Positions 1-8,382 of a DNA stretch of 64,000 bases are shown piece after piece. The notes under the pieces are model-generated. The model ran no database searches. It was not told the DNA's origin and was given only the letters and a program-made list of their open reading frames with translations. The position numbers and the translations under genes were made by a program. The stretch is from Lysobacterales bacterium. GTDB taxonomy: Bacteria; Pseudomonadota; Gammaproteobacteria; Xanthomonadales; SZUA-5. Position 1 is the stretch's first letter. Every line of letters starts with the position of its first letter. The stretch spans positions 1 to 64,000 of the forward strand of contig JALHMG010000022.1 in assembly GCA_022844135.1 (NCBI GenBank). The letters run 5' to 3'.

Positions 1-300
1 GGCCCGAGGCAAGGCGCGAGAAGGAGTCATAGCAGCGCTATGGCGACGACGAGCAACGTAGCATTCGGGTCGAAAGACGCGGACATAATTCCAGTTATTT
101 TTGGGACACCACACTAGTTTGCGCTTCGGGACACGCCATTCGAAAACCTGAGCATGCAGCGCTTCGGGTTCCTTCGTGCAAGATCAGCATAGCGATCAGT
201 GCTCTACTGAACCACCCCAGTCTCGCGCGCTGGATATAGGCGAACCCAAGGCTCGCCGACCTGGCCATCGCCTCATCAAAGCCCCGCGCCATCGCTGGCA
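1..300. other. Left-edge sequence without a supported gene
   Basis: I see no convincing gene here. A 65-codon open frame on the minus strand (95-292) lacks a recognisable domain or ribosome binding site and I do not call it. The plus frame that becomes coding at 301 is open from about 211, but has stops at 190 and 208 and no start codon. Confidence 0.5.
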
Positions 301-780
301 GAGAACTATCGCGTCGATTCCGCCGCCGATATCCTGAGCGCTGTCGCGTCGGCGCAGTCCTCCCCAGGTCCCAGCGAAATTCGGATCGTACAGGGGGTCT
401 ACGATTTCACGGCGCCCTCGGCCACCGCAGCGGCGATCGTGACGACCGACAACACCGGTTCATGAAATATGCGGGCTAACGACACCGATCTGCTGTACGC
501 CCCCAGTGCGATCGGCGTGGTCGGCAGCAATATCATCGGCCGCAGTAACCCGCCGCCGGCAGGCATTGCCGATACCGGCAACAGCACCGCCAATCCGCTG
601 CTGGCATCGAGCGTCAGCCTGCGCCTGCCAGCCAATTCGCCGGCGCGTAACAGCGGCAACAACACGGCGGCAGGCGGCATACCGGCGCTGGATTTCGACG
701 GCAATACGCGCCTGCAAGGTGGACGAATCGATCTCGGTGCCTTCGAGTTCGAGGAGCTGTTTGCGAACGGCTTCGAATAG
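301..780 (+). pseudogene. Remnant of a secreted beta-helix protein ending in NGFE
   Basis: One reading frame runs from about 301 to 780 but is interrupted by an in-frame TGA at 463-465, six bases before an ATG at 469. The part before the stop reads like the first strands of a polymorphic-outer-membrane-type beta-helix (VDSAADILSAV, EIRIVQGVYDF). The part after it reads like the last strands of the same family (LPANSPARNSG, ALDFDGNTR, IDLGAFEFEELFANGFE). The middle repeats found in the intact relative at 1462-3567 are absent. The simplest reading is an internal deletion plus a stop, leaving a dead gene. The 3' part (469-780, 103 codons) could still be translated. It has no signal peptide, so a functional product is unlikely. 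Confidence 0.65.
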
Positions 781-940
781 TCCGCGTCGCGCAAGTTGAC
801 GCATCGAGGCCAGCCCGCCGAGTGGTGCTGTTCGCCACCCGGCGGGTGACACCCCCGCGAACGCAGCGCGATCGCTGTCGGCAACCGCCGCCCGCATCCG
901 CAGAAGCCCCAACCCGCTGCGGTCGTGCGGCGGGGGACAC

Positions 941-1246
941 TTACGGCACGCTGCAAACCAAGGCTGGCGCCGACGACGATGTTGTCGGCAGCCGGAGCGC
1001 CGGCGCGGTGGCGATACTGCCGTTACTGCAAGAGCTCAGGCAGGCGGCACGTCGTTCTTCGCAATACGGATCTTTGAGCGGAATCACGTCCGGATCACGC
1101 GGGTCTCGAATCAGGCAGTCGCCATAGTAGAGGACACATCCCATCCGGCAAATGGCTTCGCGGATTTCTCGTTGGCTGGGTAGCGCAAAGGCCGGGGCGG
1201 AACTCAACAACGCCAGCAACACAAAGCACACCTGGGTTCGTTTCAT
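941..1246 (-). CDS. Small secreted cysteine-rich protein, unknown function
   Basis: A 101-residue protein with a clear N-terminal signal peptide (MKRTQ, then hydrophobic residues to about A20, ending APAFA) and a mature part with six cysteines between residues 33 and 73 (ICRMGC, YYGDC, DPYC, AACLSSC). The cysteine spacing suggests disulfides outside the cytoplasm. The start at 1246 is supported by AGGAAG a few bases upstream on the minus strand. It is transcribed away from the beta-helix gene at 1462, with about 215 bases between them that should hold both promoters. I recognise no family. The last 25 residues are low in complexity. Confidence 0.6.
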   Translation of the reverse strand: MKRTQVCFVLLALLSSAPAFALPSQREIREAICRMGCVLYYGDCLIRDPRDPDVIPLKDPYCEERRAACLSSCSNGSIATAPALRLPTTSSSAPALVCSVP

Positions 1247-1461
1247 GACTTCTTCCTTCGGGTAGAGAACGGCGAACGCGGACCATCCGGACCGCGGAAG
1301 CGATCGGCTTCTTCGACCACAGGCGTTGTTTGGCTGCCAGGTGCGCCACGATCACCTGCGGCTCAAAGCCGAACGCTGGGGATCGACAGGCACTGCAACA
1401 GGGTTTGGCGCATTTCGCTGAAAAGAATCGCTAGTGAAGACATATCGTCCAGGAGAACGCT

Positions 1462-3567
1462 ATGTCGAGTTTTCGATTGCTGTGGGTTGCTTTGGTTGCA
1501 ACCGCCCTTCCCTCACTGGCATTTGCCGCCACGTTTTGTGTCAGCGATTCGAGCGGCGACCCGTTGCGTACCCACGCCACGGTGCATGACGCCGTTCGAG
1601 CCAGCGAAAGCAATGGCGCTGGCGAAGACATCATCAAGGTCCGGACGGGCTCGCATGCAACCGAACCTATGCAGGTGTCGGGCCAGTTGCGGATCGTGGG
1701 CGGTTTCACGAACTGCGCAGCAAGCACACCGACCAACTCATCGCAGATCAACGGTAGCGGCTTCGACGGCTCCATTTTTCGCGTCGTGCAGTTCATCGTG
1801 GGCCCACGGCTGTATCTCGAACGGGTCGGTCTGACCGGCGGCCGGGACAACACGGACGGCCTGGGCGGCGCCATCGAAGCGCGGGGCTCAGCGACGGTCG
1901 TCGAATTGGGTCCGGACGTCAGTGTTTTTGCGAACAGCGCCGGCAGCCATGGCGGCGCGATTCACCTGACCAACAGCACGCTGCTATTGGGGAATCGTGC
2001 GCTCATCGACGGCAACACGGCTGGTTTCGACGGTGGTGGAATCTTTTGCGACGGCGGTCGCGTGATCCAGGGTGTGCCCGGCAACACCAGCCAGACCAGC
2101 ACATGGCGCAACAACCGAGCGAACCGCGATGGAGGTGCGATCACCGCGGTGAATGGCTGTATCGTCAATCTTTACGGCGGCTCAAGTGTGTCGATCGTCG
2201 GCAACACAGCCCTGCGTTCGGGCGGCGCCTTCGCAATGCTCAGCTCGAGTTTGACCACACGCCTTGGCACCTTCATCTCCAATAACACGGCTGCAGAATA
2301 TGGCGGCGGAATTTATTGTGGTGGTGCGACCACCCTGGCGCCCAGTCAGGTCAAGCTGATCGACTCTCAGGTGCAGGGCAATACGGCATCGTTGGACGGC
2401 GGTGGGATGCGCGCTGCGCAGGCTTGTTCGCTCTCGGTATCAGGCGCAAGTCTGGTCGCCTCCAATCAAGCGCAGCGCGGTGGCGGGGTTTCGGTAACCG
2501 ACACCGCAACTCTGCAATCGACACGCATCGACCCTGACGGGCCGCTTCTATTGAATGTGCCCGCGGCGCTGGGACCGCGCTTTGTTTTCAACCGTGCCTG
2601 CGGTGGGGGCGCGGGCATCCAAGGTACAGGAACTGCCAGGATCCATCTTCGCGGCGCCGTGGTCAGCGGCAACGATTCGATTGGTACGGCAAGCTGCGGC
2701 AGCACCGGCGGTGCTGGAATCTCGATGACCAATATCTTCATTGGCTCGGAATTGCTGGTCGGACTGCATGCCAGCTGCCCGGACCACGAGCCGTGCAACC
2801 AGATCGAAGACAACCGGCTCGACAATACCGCAGCACAGGGCTCGCCTGGCGGCGTAAGGGCGAGTGGTGGGGGCATCTACGTGATGTCTGGGTCAGTCCT
2901 CCTCATCGAGCGTGTGTCTCTGTCGGGTAACGAGGCCTTTGCGCGTGTCGACCCACAATTCGGTAATGACTCCGCCGACGGCGCCGCGTTGTATGTCGCC
3001 CAGACAAACACCACCGCCTTGACGTTGCGGCACGCGGTAGTGGCAGGCAACCGCGCAGATGGCGGACGTGGATCGATCTTGTTTTTGGGTACCGACGCTG
3101 CGATCACGTATGTCACCAGTGCGCGCAACATCGTCCATGCCCGAGACGTTAACGGCGGCGCGCTGATCAGTCGGCCTGCAGCCATCAGCTCCACCGTGCA
3201 GATCCGCAGCTCGATCCTGGACGACACGGATTTCAAACTACTCGACGTCGGTACCGGCAACCCGATGTTGGTCAGCGCCGATTGTTCGCTGGTGCGCCGG
3301 ATTGGCGACTTGCCGAATCAAACGCGCCTGACCTCGCTGCCCGCCGCCTTCGTCGACGCCGCCAATGGCAATTTCCGCCCAGCACCGAACGGCCCGCAGA
3401 TCGACTATTGCGACGGACCGACCGGCACTGGCATGGCGCTCGATCTGGATCTGACGCCGCGCGGGCTGCCCAATCCATCCATCGTGTTGGGATTCGGCAA
3501 CTTCGACGCGGGTGCTTACGAATCCAAGTTGATCGACGACGTGCTGTTGTCCAACGGTTTCGAATAG
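1462..3567 (+). CDS. Secreted polymorphic-membrane-type beta-helix protein with NGFE C-terminus
   Basis: A 701-residue protein with a signal peptide (MSSFRLLW to LAFA, about 22 residues) and GGAGAA upstream as ribosome binding site. The body is a run of parallel beta-helix turns with the Pmp-like pattern of an NTA tripeptide followed by a GG(A/G)I motif: NTAGFDGGGIF, NRANRDGGAI, NTAAEYGGGIY, NTASLDGGGM, NQAQRGGGV. The last residues are VLLSNGFE, matching the tail of the remnant at 301-780. I infer a surface or secreted adhesin-like passenger. No autotransporter barrel is visible at the C-terminus, so export beyond the periplasm would need another route. The ECF sigma/kinase pair starts 160 bases downstream on the same strand. 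Confidence 0.8.
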   Translation: MSSFRLLWVALVATALPSLAFAATFCVSDSSGDPLRTHATVHDAVRASESNGAGEDIIKVRTGSHATEPMQVSGQLRIVGGFTNCAASTPTNSSQINGSGFDGSIFRVVQFIVGPRLYLERVGLTGGRDNTDGLGGAIEARGSATVVELGPDVSVFANSAGSHGGAIHLTNSTLLLGNRALIDGNTAGFDGGGIFCDGGRVIQGVPGNTSQTSTWRNNRANRDGGAITAVNGCIVNLYGGSSVSIVGNTALRSGGAFAMLSSSLTTRLGTFISNNTAAEYGGGIYCGGATTLAPSQVKLIDSQVQGNTASLDGGGMRAAQACSLSVSGASLVASNQAQRGGGVSVTDTATLQSTRIDPDGPLLLNVPAALGPRFVFNRACGGGAGIQGTGTARIHLRGAVVSGNDSIGTASCGSTGGAGISMTNIFIGSELLVGLHASCPDHEPCNQIEDNRLDNTAAQGSPGGVRASGGGIYVMSGSVLLIERVSLSGNEAFARVDPQFGNDSADGAALYVAQTNTTALTLRHAVVAGNRADGGRGSILFLGTDAAITYVTSARNIVHARDVNGGALISRPAAISSTVQIRSSILDDTDFKLLDVGTGNPMLVSADCSLVRRIGDLPNQTRLTSLPAAFVDAANGNFRPAPNGPQIDYCDGPTGTGMALDLDLTPRGLPNPSIVLGFGNFDAGAYESKLIDDVLLSNGFE

Positions 3568-3729
3568 GCGAATGCGCAAACCGCAAGTTCCGGCGCGGTC
3601 CGCATCGTCTTGCTGGGGTATCCGCGCACCAGCTTGCACGGTACGGAGGCTCGGTCCTGCGCGAGGCATCGCTGGCACAATCCGCCCGCTTGCGTGCATC
3701 CTGATGCACTCCTGTGGCGGCCGTCTTCG

Positions 3730-4239
3730 ATGACCGAAACCGAGCAGTCTGTCGATACCCGGTTCGCGCGTCTGTATGCCGAACTGAAGCTGATCGCGCG
3801 GCGCAAACGCCGCGCGTCGGAGCACACGCTCAACACCACGGGTGTGGTGCACGAACTGTATCTGGCGATGGTCGAAGGTGGCGAGTTGAACTTCGAACAC
3901 CCCCGCCAGTTCTATGCTTATGCGGCACGCGCCATTCGCCATCTGCTCATCGATCGCGCGCGTTCGCGCGAGCGCCTGCGCCACGGCGGCGACTTGCATC
4001 GCGTGGAATTCGATGCGCTCGCCGAGGGCGAATTCGTGGCCGATCCGCGCCGCCTGCTCGAACTCGATAGCGCCTTGCAAGCGCTGGCCGCGGCCGATCC
4101 ACGCGCCGCACAAGTCTTCGAGCTGCACTACTTCGCGGGCCAGGACCTCTCGCGTACGGCAGACCTGCTGGGCATCTCGCGGCGCACCGTCGATCGCGAC
4201 TGGCAATTTGCGCGTGCCTATTTGCAGATGCAGCTATGA
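3730..4239 (+). CDS. ECF-family RNA polymerase sigma factor (kinase-linked type)
   Basis: A 169-residue sigma factor of the ECF type (Sigma70_ECF, PF07638-like). Region 2 is seen as HPRQFYAYAARAIRHLLIDRAR (split here only for naming; roughly residues 56-78). Region 4 with its helix-turn-helix is near the C-terminus (LDSALQALAAADPRAAQ, then GQDLSRTADLLGISRRTVDRD). I chose ATG 3730 because the family begins shortly before the FARLYAELK segment; a longer frame from 3610 adds 40 unrelated residues. Its stop overlaps the start of the kinase gene by four bases (ATGA), so the two are translationally coupled. In Vibrio and Xanthomonas, kinase-linked ECF factors are known to be activated by phosphorylation by the neighbouring kinase (EcfP/PknT, EcfK/PknS). 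Whether this pair works the same way is inference. No anti-sigma gene is nearby. Confidence 0.85.
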   Translation: MTETEQSVDTRFARLYAELKLIARRKRRASEHTLNTTGVVHELYLAMVEGGELNFEHPRQFYAYAARAIRHLLIDRARSRERLRHGGDLHRVEFDALAEGEFVADPRRLLELDSALQALAAADPRAAQVFELHYFAGQDLSRTADLLGISRRTVDRDWQFARAYLQMQL

Positions 4240-6980
4240 CCACCACGACCGATGCGCTGCGCCTTTGGTTCGATCGCTACCGCGCCGTCGCGCAAAGCGA
4301 ACGGACGGCGTGGCTGGCCGCACAATCGCTCGACGCGGCATTAAGAGGCGATCTGGAACGCTTGATTGCCGCCAGCGAACGCAGCGGCATGCTGGACGTG
4401 CCGATCGGCGAGTGGTTGCTGGCGCTCGACGAGGACACCGAGGATGAGCCGATCGGTCATGAGATCGGCGGTTACCGCCTGTTGCGTCCGTTGGGCTCCG
4501 GCGGCATGGGCTCGGTCTATCTGGCCGAACGCAGCGACAAAGACTTCGAGCAGCAGGTGGCGATCAAGTTCCTGCATCGCGGTCTGCAGACCGCGCAACA
4601 GCGATCGTTGTTTCGCCGCGAGCGGCAAATCCTGGCGAGCCTGAACCACCCGAACATCGCCCGTCTGATCGATGGCGGCGTCAGCGATGGCGTTCCGTAT
4701 CTGGTGATGGAGCATGTCGATGGCATCGCGATCACGGCGCATTGCGAACGTCGGGCTGTTCCGCTCCGCGAGCGCCTGATCCTGTTCGCCTGCGCGTGTC
4801 GCGCGGTGGCCGCCGCGCACGCCGCACTGGTTGTGCATCGCGACATTAAACCGGCCAATGTGCTGGTGAGCGCGTCGGGTGAGGTCAAGTTGCTCGATTT
4901 CGGCATCGCCAAATTGTTGGACGACAGCAACGCCGCGACGCAAACCGGACAGGCCCTGATGACCCTGGTCTACGCGGCGCCGGAGCAACGTCGCGGCGAG
5001 CCGGTGACGACCTATGCCGACGTGTATTCGCTCGGTGTGTTGCTGCACGAACTGCTGCTCGGCCATCGCCCGGACCTCGATGGTTTGAGCGAGCGTCCAT
5101 CGGCCAGCGCCACGACGCGGCCGGAAAGCGACTTCCAATCCGGCCGGCTGCCGGCGCCGCCAGCAGCACTGGCGCGAGCGCTGCGCGGCGATCTCGACAA
5201 CATCCTGGCTCGCGCCCTGGCCCCGGAACCGACGGCGCGCTACGACGGCGCGGCCGCCTTCGCCGACGACATCGAACGCTATCTGCGCGGCGAAGCCGTG
5301 GTCGCGCATCCGCCGTCGCGCTGGTATCGCTTTCGCAAGTTTGTTGCGCGGCATCGGGCGGCCAGCGCGGTCACCGCCACGCTGGCGTTGGCCACGCTGC
5401 TGAGCCTGGCGCTGGCCATCGAGCAAAGCGCTCGCGCCACATCGGAGGCGACGGCAGCGCGCGCACAGGCGCAGCGTGCGAGCACCGTTCGCGATGTGCT
5501 GATCGATATTCTCGAGACCTCGAGTGCCGACCTGCCGGCAAACCAGAAACCGACGCCCGACGTGCTGGCGGCGATGGCAGAAAAGCGCGTGCTCGCCGAC
5601 CCATTGTTAGCGCCGGCATTGCGTGCCGATATTCTCCTGACGCTGGCCAACATCCATCTTTCGCAACGAGCGCTCGCAGACGCGCAGCGGGCGCTGGACA
5701 CCGCCAAGCCCTTGCTCGCGGACGAGGATCGATTGCGGCATGCCACGCTGGAGGCGCAGCGGTTGTTGGCAAACAACCAGGCTGACGCCGGGGCCGAACA
5801 GCTGCGCGTCTGGCTGCCGGCGCTGGAGAAGGGTCCGCAGCCGCATAGCGGGGATGCCTTGCAAACCCTGGCCTTCATCGAATGGGAGCAAGGCAACTTC
5901 GACGAAACGCTGCGGCTGCTGCAACTCGCGGCCAAACACTTCGAACAGCTGGATGGCGTCGACAGCCTGAAGGCGATCGAAGCTCACGCCGACGTCGCGA
6001 ACTACTATGGGTCGCGCCAGCAGTGGGCAGCGTCGGAAGCGCTGCTGACGCCGCTGATCCGGCGTCGGGCGTTACTGAAGCTGCCGCCCAATGCGCATTT
6101 CGGCAATGACCTCGTGCAATACGGCTATGCGCTGATGGGACTGGGCCGATATGAGGAGGCGGAACGAGCCCTGCAACAGTCGCTGGATCTGCGGCGACAG
6201 ATCTTCTCCGAACCCGACGATCGCATCGCCCACTCGCACTCGGCGCTGAGCATGCTGGCGTCCAGACAGCGCGACGACAAGTCGGCGATCGAGCATGCGC
6301 AAGCCTCGCTGACGATGCGCGAAGCGCTGTTTACCGATCCGCATCCCGGATTGGTGATCGCCCGATTGCAGCTGTCGGCCGCGCATCATGCAGCGCGCGA
6401 TTTCGAGGCAGCACGGACCTTGGCCGAACGCGCCGCGAGCAATTGCGCGATGCCGAACTTCAGCCACCCGTACTGTGCAAGAACGCAGATCGCGCTGGCG
6501 CGCATCGCACTCGATCGCGGCGATTTGCAGTCGGCCGCACGCCACGCGGAACGGGCTCGCGACGATGCGATTGCGATGTTCGGCGACCACGGCGTGGAAG
6601 TGGGGCGACCGTTTCTCGTGCTGGGCGAAATCGCGACCCGCCGCGGCGACCCGCATGAGGCGTTGGCGGCCTTCGATCGTGGCATCCGTGAGCTCGGGCC
6701 GGACAGCGCCGCCGGGCGTAACGGGCAATTGTTGCGCGCCGATGCGCTCCATCAGTTCAACGACCACGAGGGCGCATGGCAGGCGCTGCTCGCTTTGCAG
6801 CCCTGGGTACCCGAGCTGGGCGTCGTCGACGCAAGTCGCTACCGGACGCTCTACGCCGAAGTCGCCCAGGCGCGCGGCGATGAGGCGGCACGACGATCGG
6901 TCATCGCGCAGTTCGAATCGCCCCTGCCCGATCGCGACCCGGGTTGGATTGCCCGGCGCAACGCGCTGTCCAGCCACTGA
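4236..6980 (+). CDS. Transmembrane Ser/Thr protein kinase with C-terminal TPR repeats
   Basis: A 914-residue Hanks-type kinase. The glycine loop LGSGGMGSVYL lies near residue 86, the catalytic Lys in VAIKFL near 111, HRDIKPANVLV near 200-210, the metal-binding DFG near 221, and a YAAPEQ substrate-site motif near 248. One membrane helix follows at about 375-396 (AVTATLALATLLSLALAI). The rest (about 430-910) is a tetratricopeptide-like helical array, predicted to lie outside the cytoplasm. It is encoded with a four-base overlap after the ECF sigma gene. The expected role is sensing through the TPR part and phosphorylating the sigma factor or an associated regulator. The kinase core looks complete, so it should be active. 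Confidence 0.9.
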   Translation: MTTTTDALRLWFDRYRAVAQSERTAWLAAQSLDAALRGDLERLIAASERSGMLDVPIGEWLLALDEDTEDEPIGHEIGGYRLLRPLGSGGMGSVYLAERSDKDFEQQVAIKFLHRGLQTAQQRSLFRRERQILASLNHPNIARLIDGGVSDGVPYLVMEHVDGIAITAHCERRAVPLRERLILFACACRAVAAAHAALVVHRDIKPANVLVSASGEVKLLDFGIAKLLDDSNAATQTGQALMTLVYAAPEQRRGEPVTTYADVYSLGVLLHELLLGHRPDLDGLSERPSASATTRPESDFQSGRLPAPPAALARALRGDLDNILARALAPEPTARYDGAAAFADDIERYLRGEAVVAHPPSRWYRFRKFVARHRAASAVTATLALATLLSLALAIEQSARATSEATAARAQAQRASTVRDVLIDILETSSADLPANQKPTPDVLAAMAEKRVLADPLLAPALRADILLTLANIHLSQRALADAQRALDTAKPLLADEDRLRHATLEAQRLLANNQADAGAEQLRVWLPALEKGPQPHSGDALQTLAFIEWEQGNFDETLRLLQLAAKHFEQLDGVDSLKAIEAHADVANYYGSRQQWAASEALLTPLIRRRALLKLPPNAHFGNDLVQYGYALMGLGRYEEAERALQQSLDLRRQIFSEPDDRIAHSHSALSMLASRQRDDKSAIEHAQASLTMREALFTDPHPGLVIARLQLSAAHHAARDFEAARTLAERAASNCAMPNFSHPYCARTQIALARIALDRGDLQSAARHAERARDDAIAMFGDHGVEVGRPFLVLGEIATRRGDPHEALAAFDRGIRELGPDSAAGRNGQLLRADALHQFNDHEGAWQALLALQPWVPELGVVDASRYRTLYAEVAQARGDEAARRSVIAQFESPLPDRDPGWIARRNALSSH

Positions 6981-7262
6981 GGCGCCCAAGCGAGGTCGGA
7001 CTCGGCGGTCGTGACACCGGATCATTCAGTGTCCGTCAAGATCGACACACGCCGTCTCAAAGTGCAAACTGTTGCAATCCCGATGGATCCGCACAGCGCT
7101 GGCCCCGGAGGGCTCGTTCGCTCTCCATCCACGAAACTTTAGGTTTGACTACTGATGAGGGAAGTGCCGGTGGACAGGACAAGCGCAAGACCCATTCAGA
7201 ATAGGCGACATCCCGGCGTTGGCTTCGTGTCGTCTATTTTTAGTTAGCCGTCGGAAGGAACG
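6981..7262. other. Intergenic region with the left recombination box of the cassette array
   Basis: No gene is supported between the kinase stop and the mCpol start. GTTAGCC at 7243-7249 is the left boundary of the first cassette, with the predicted crossover between 7243 and 7244. The bases before it (from about 7180) do not fold back on it as an attC would. A promoter for the array should lie here, because the first cassette gene starts only 19 bases after the cut. I could not identify convincing -35 and -10 boxes. Confidence 0.5.
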
Positions 7263-7637
7263 ATGCGATCACCTATGAGCAGCAGAAACGGCAAGTACTA
7301 CTACTCGTTCGACGGAGACCAGGTGGGTCGACGCATCCAGACTCTGATCCTCGAAAATGATGTGCCCGGTCTTGTGCAGCTGTCTCGCGAGGTTACTGCT
7401 TGCGTTGCCGATCTTCGGGAAAGACTGCTCGCTCTGGGTTGCGAAGTTCTATTCGCAGCCGGTGACAGCGTCATGGCGATCGGGCCACCAGATGTACCCA
7501 TCGAGAGAGTACCCGTGCACGTGAATGGGCTCACTTTCTCGGTCGGCATCGGACTTACGCCAAGGGAGGCGCTAATCGCGCTGGCGCGCGCGAAAACGAG
7601 TGGTCGCGGCCAAACCGTCCGCTACGAGGAGACGTAG
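7263..7637 (+). CDS. mCpol: minimal CRISPR polymerase (Cas10-palm nucleotide cyclase)
   Basis: A 124-residue protein consisting only of a Cas10/GGDEF-like palm domain. The first metal-binding element is FDGDQVG (Asp17, Asp19), the hairpin equivalent to GGDD is FAAGDSVMA (Gly67-Asp68-Ser69), and the C-terminal element FSVGIG (residues 92-97) followed by PREALIALARAKTSG is typical of the mCpol family described by computational work on nucleotide-based conflict systems. Family members make cyclic dinucleotides. In the Panoptes anti-phage system the product keeps a membrane effector silent until a phage protein sequesters it. AAGGA lies three bases before the ATG; ATG 7275 is an alternative start. 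The next gene starts one base after its stop, so the two form one unit. It is the first gene of an integron cassette and has no CRISPR array or cas gene nearby. Confidence 0.8.
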   Translation: MRSPMSSRNGKYYYSFDGDQVGRRIQTLILENDVPGLVQLSREVTACVADLRERLLALGCEVLFAAGDSVMAIGPPDVPIERVPVHVNGLTFSVGIGLTPREALIALARAKTSGRGQTVRYEET

Positions 7638-7638
7638 G

Positions 7639-8313
7639 GTGGGAACGGGACGAGTCATATTCTTCTCCCCACGTGTCGACGCCTACGTCGACGCGATCGC
7701 CGCTATGGTGCAGCAGCACAAGCCCGAGCGAATTGAAATCGCATTCCTGTACGGCAACGACGGATCGACCGCGCCGCATCGCGGAAAGGAGCAAAGTGCA
7801 TTCATTCAAGAGTTGCATCAGAAGCTCGCGGAGATCGGCGCGGCTGCACAGCCCTACCGCGAAGCAGAATCTATAGAGCTGTTGCCGCGATCTTTTTCTC
7901 AAGAGCGCACAGCTGACCTGATTCAGGGTGTCGATGTCCTTGACGTGACTACCGTTCCAAAAAAACTATCCGTGGAGATGGTCGCCGCATCTCTCCAAGC
8001 GGGCGCGCCGCGAGTCTGCGCACTCCATTGGTTGAGTCGCTTTGATGGAAAGCGTCAGCTTCGGATTAGCCATGACCCTTACGACTACGTAGACCTTACG
8101 AGACTCGAGCAAGCGGTGGCGCTTCGTCGCTCGTACGCAGCTCGGGCTGGACTGCTGCTAGGCATGGGTGGATCGATATTCGTAGTCGCTGCTCTGTCGA
8201 TCCTCGCGCGTTGGTTTCCGTCGCTGGCCGTGGCAAACGAGGTGCTTGTCGCAGTAAGCGTCGCGGCTGGCTTCGCGGGCCTGTATCTCGCTGTTCGCGG
8301 GGGCGGCAAGTGA
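7639..8313 (+). CDS. Predicted mCpol-linked membrane effector: CARF/Rossmann-like sensor plus two membrane helices
   Basis: I chose the GTG at 7639 because GAGGAG lies a few bases upstream and the stop of the mCpol gene is just before it; this gives 224 residues. Residues 4-140 look like a Rossmann-type ligand-binding domain. They start with the strand RVIFFSP, include RIEIAFLYGNDGS, and carry DVTTVPKK (about 102-109) followed by the helix SVEMVAASLQAG, a layout like the D-T-G-x-K/R loop of CARF domains. Two membrane helices follow at about 170-193 and 202-219, and the protein ends a few residues later. By analogy with mCpol partners it should bind the cyclic nucleotide and permeabilise the membrane. 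The domain name is inference from pattern; a SAVED or 2TM-type domain is the main alternative. Confidence 0.65.
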   Translation: MGTGRVIFFSPRVDAYVDAIAAMVQQHKPERIEIAFLYGNDGSTAPHRGKEQSAFIQELHQKLAEIGAAAQPYREAESIELLPRSFSQERTADLIQGVDVLDVTTVPKKLSVEMVAASLQAGAPRVCALHWLSRFDGKRQLRISHDPYDYVDLTRLEQAVALRRSYAARAGLLLGMGGSIFVVAALSILARWFPSLAVANEVLVAVSVAAGFAGLYLAVRGGGK

Positions 8314-8320
8314 CGCCGAC

Positions 8321-8380
8321 GGCTAACAACAGCATGCAGCGGACGGCGCTACGCACCGCCGCTGATGCTGAGCGTTATGC
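8321..8380 (+). other. attC site 1 (end of cassette 1, start of cassette 2)
   Basis: Sixty bases with R'' GGCTAAC at 8321-8327 and R' GTTATGC at 8374-8380. The interior folds back: CAGCAT with ATGCTG, and GCAGCGG/CGGCG with CGCCGCTG, leaving a short loop around 8350. R'' is complementary to TTAGCC at 7244, so this attC belongs to the mCpol cassette (7244-8374, about 1.13 kb). It starts seven bases after the effector stop codon. Confidence 0.85.
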
Positions 8381-8382
8381 GT

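Noticed and set aside
95..292. Minus-strand 65-codon open frame at the left edge
   Set aside because: No domain, no clear ribosome binding site, in a region flanking a broken gene.
7243..7249. Reading the left box as the end of an attC
   Set aside because: The 60-100 bases before it do not fold back on the box, so it is kept only as a recombination box, possibly attI-like.
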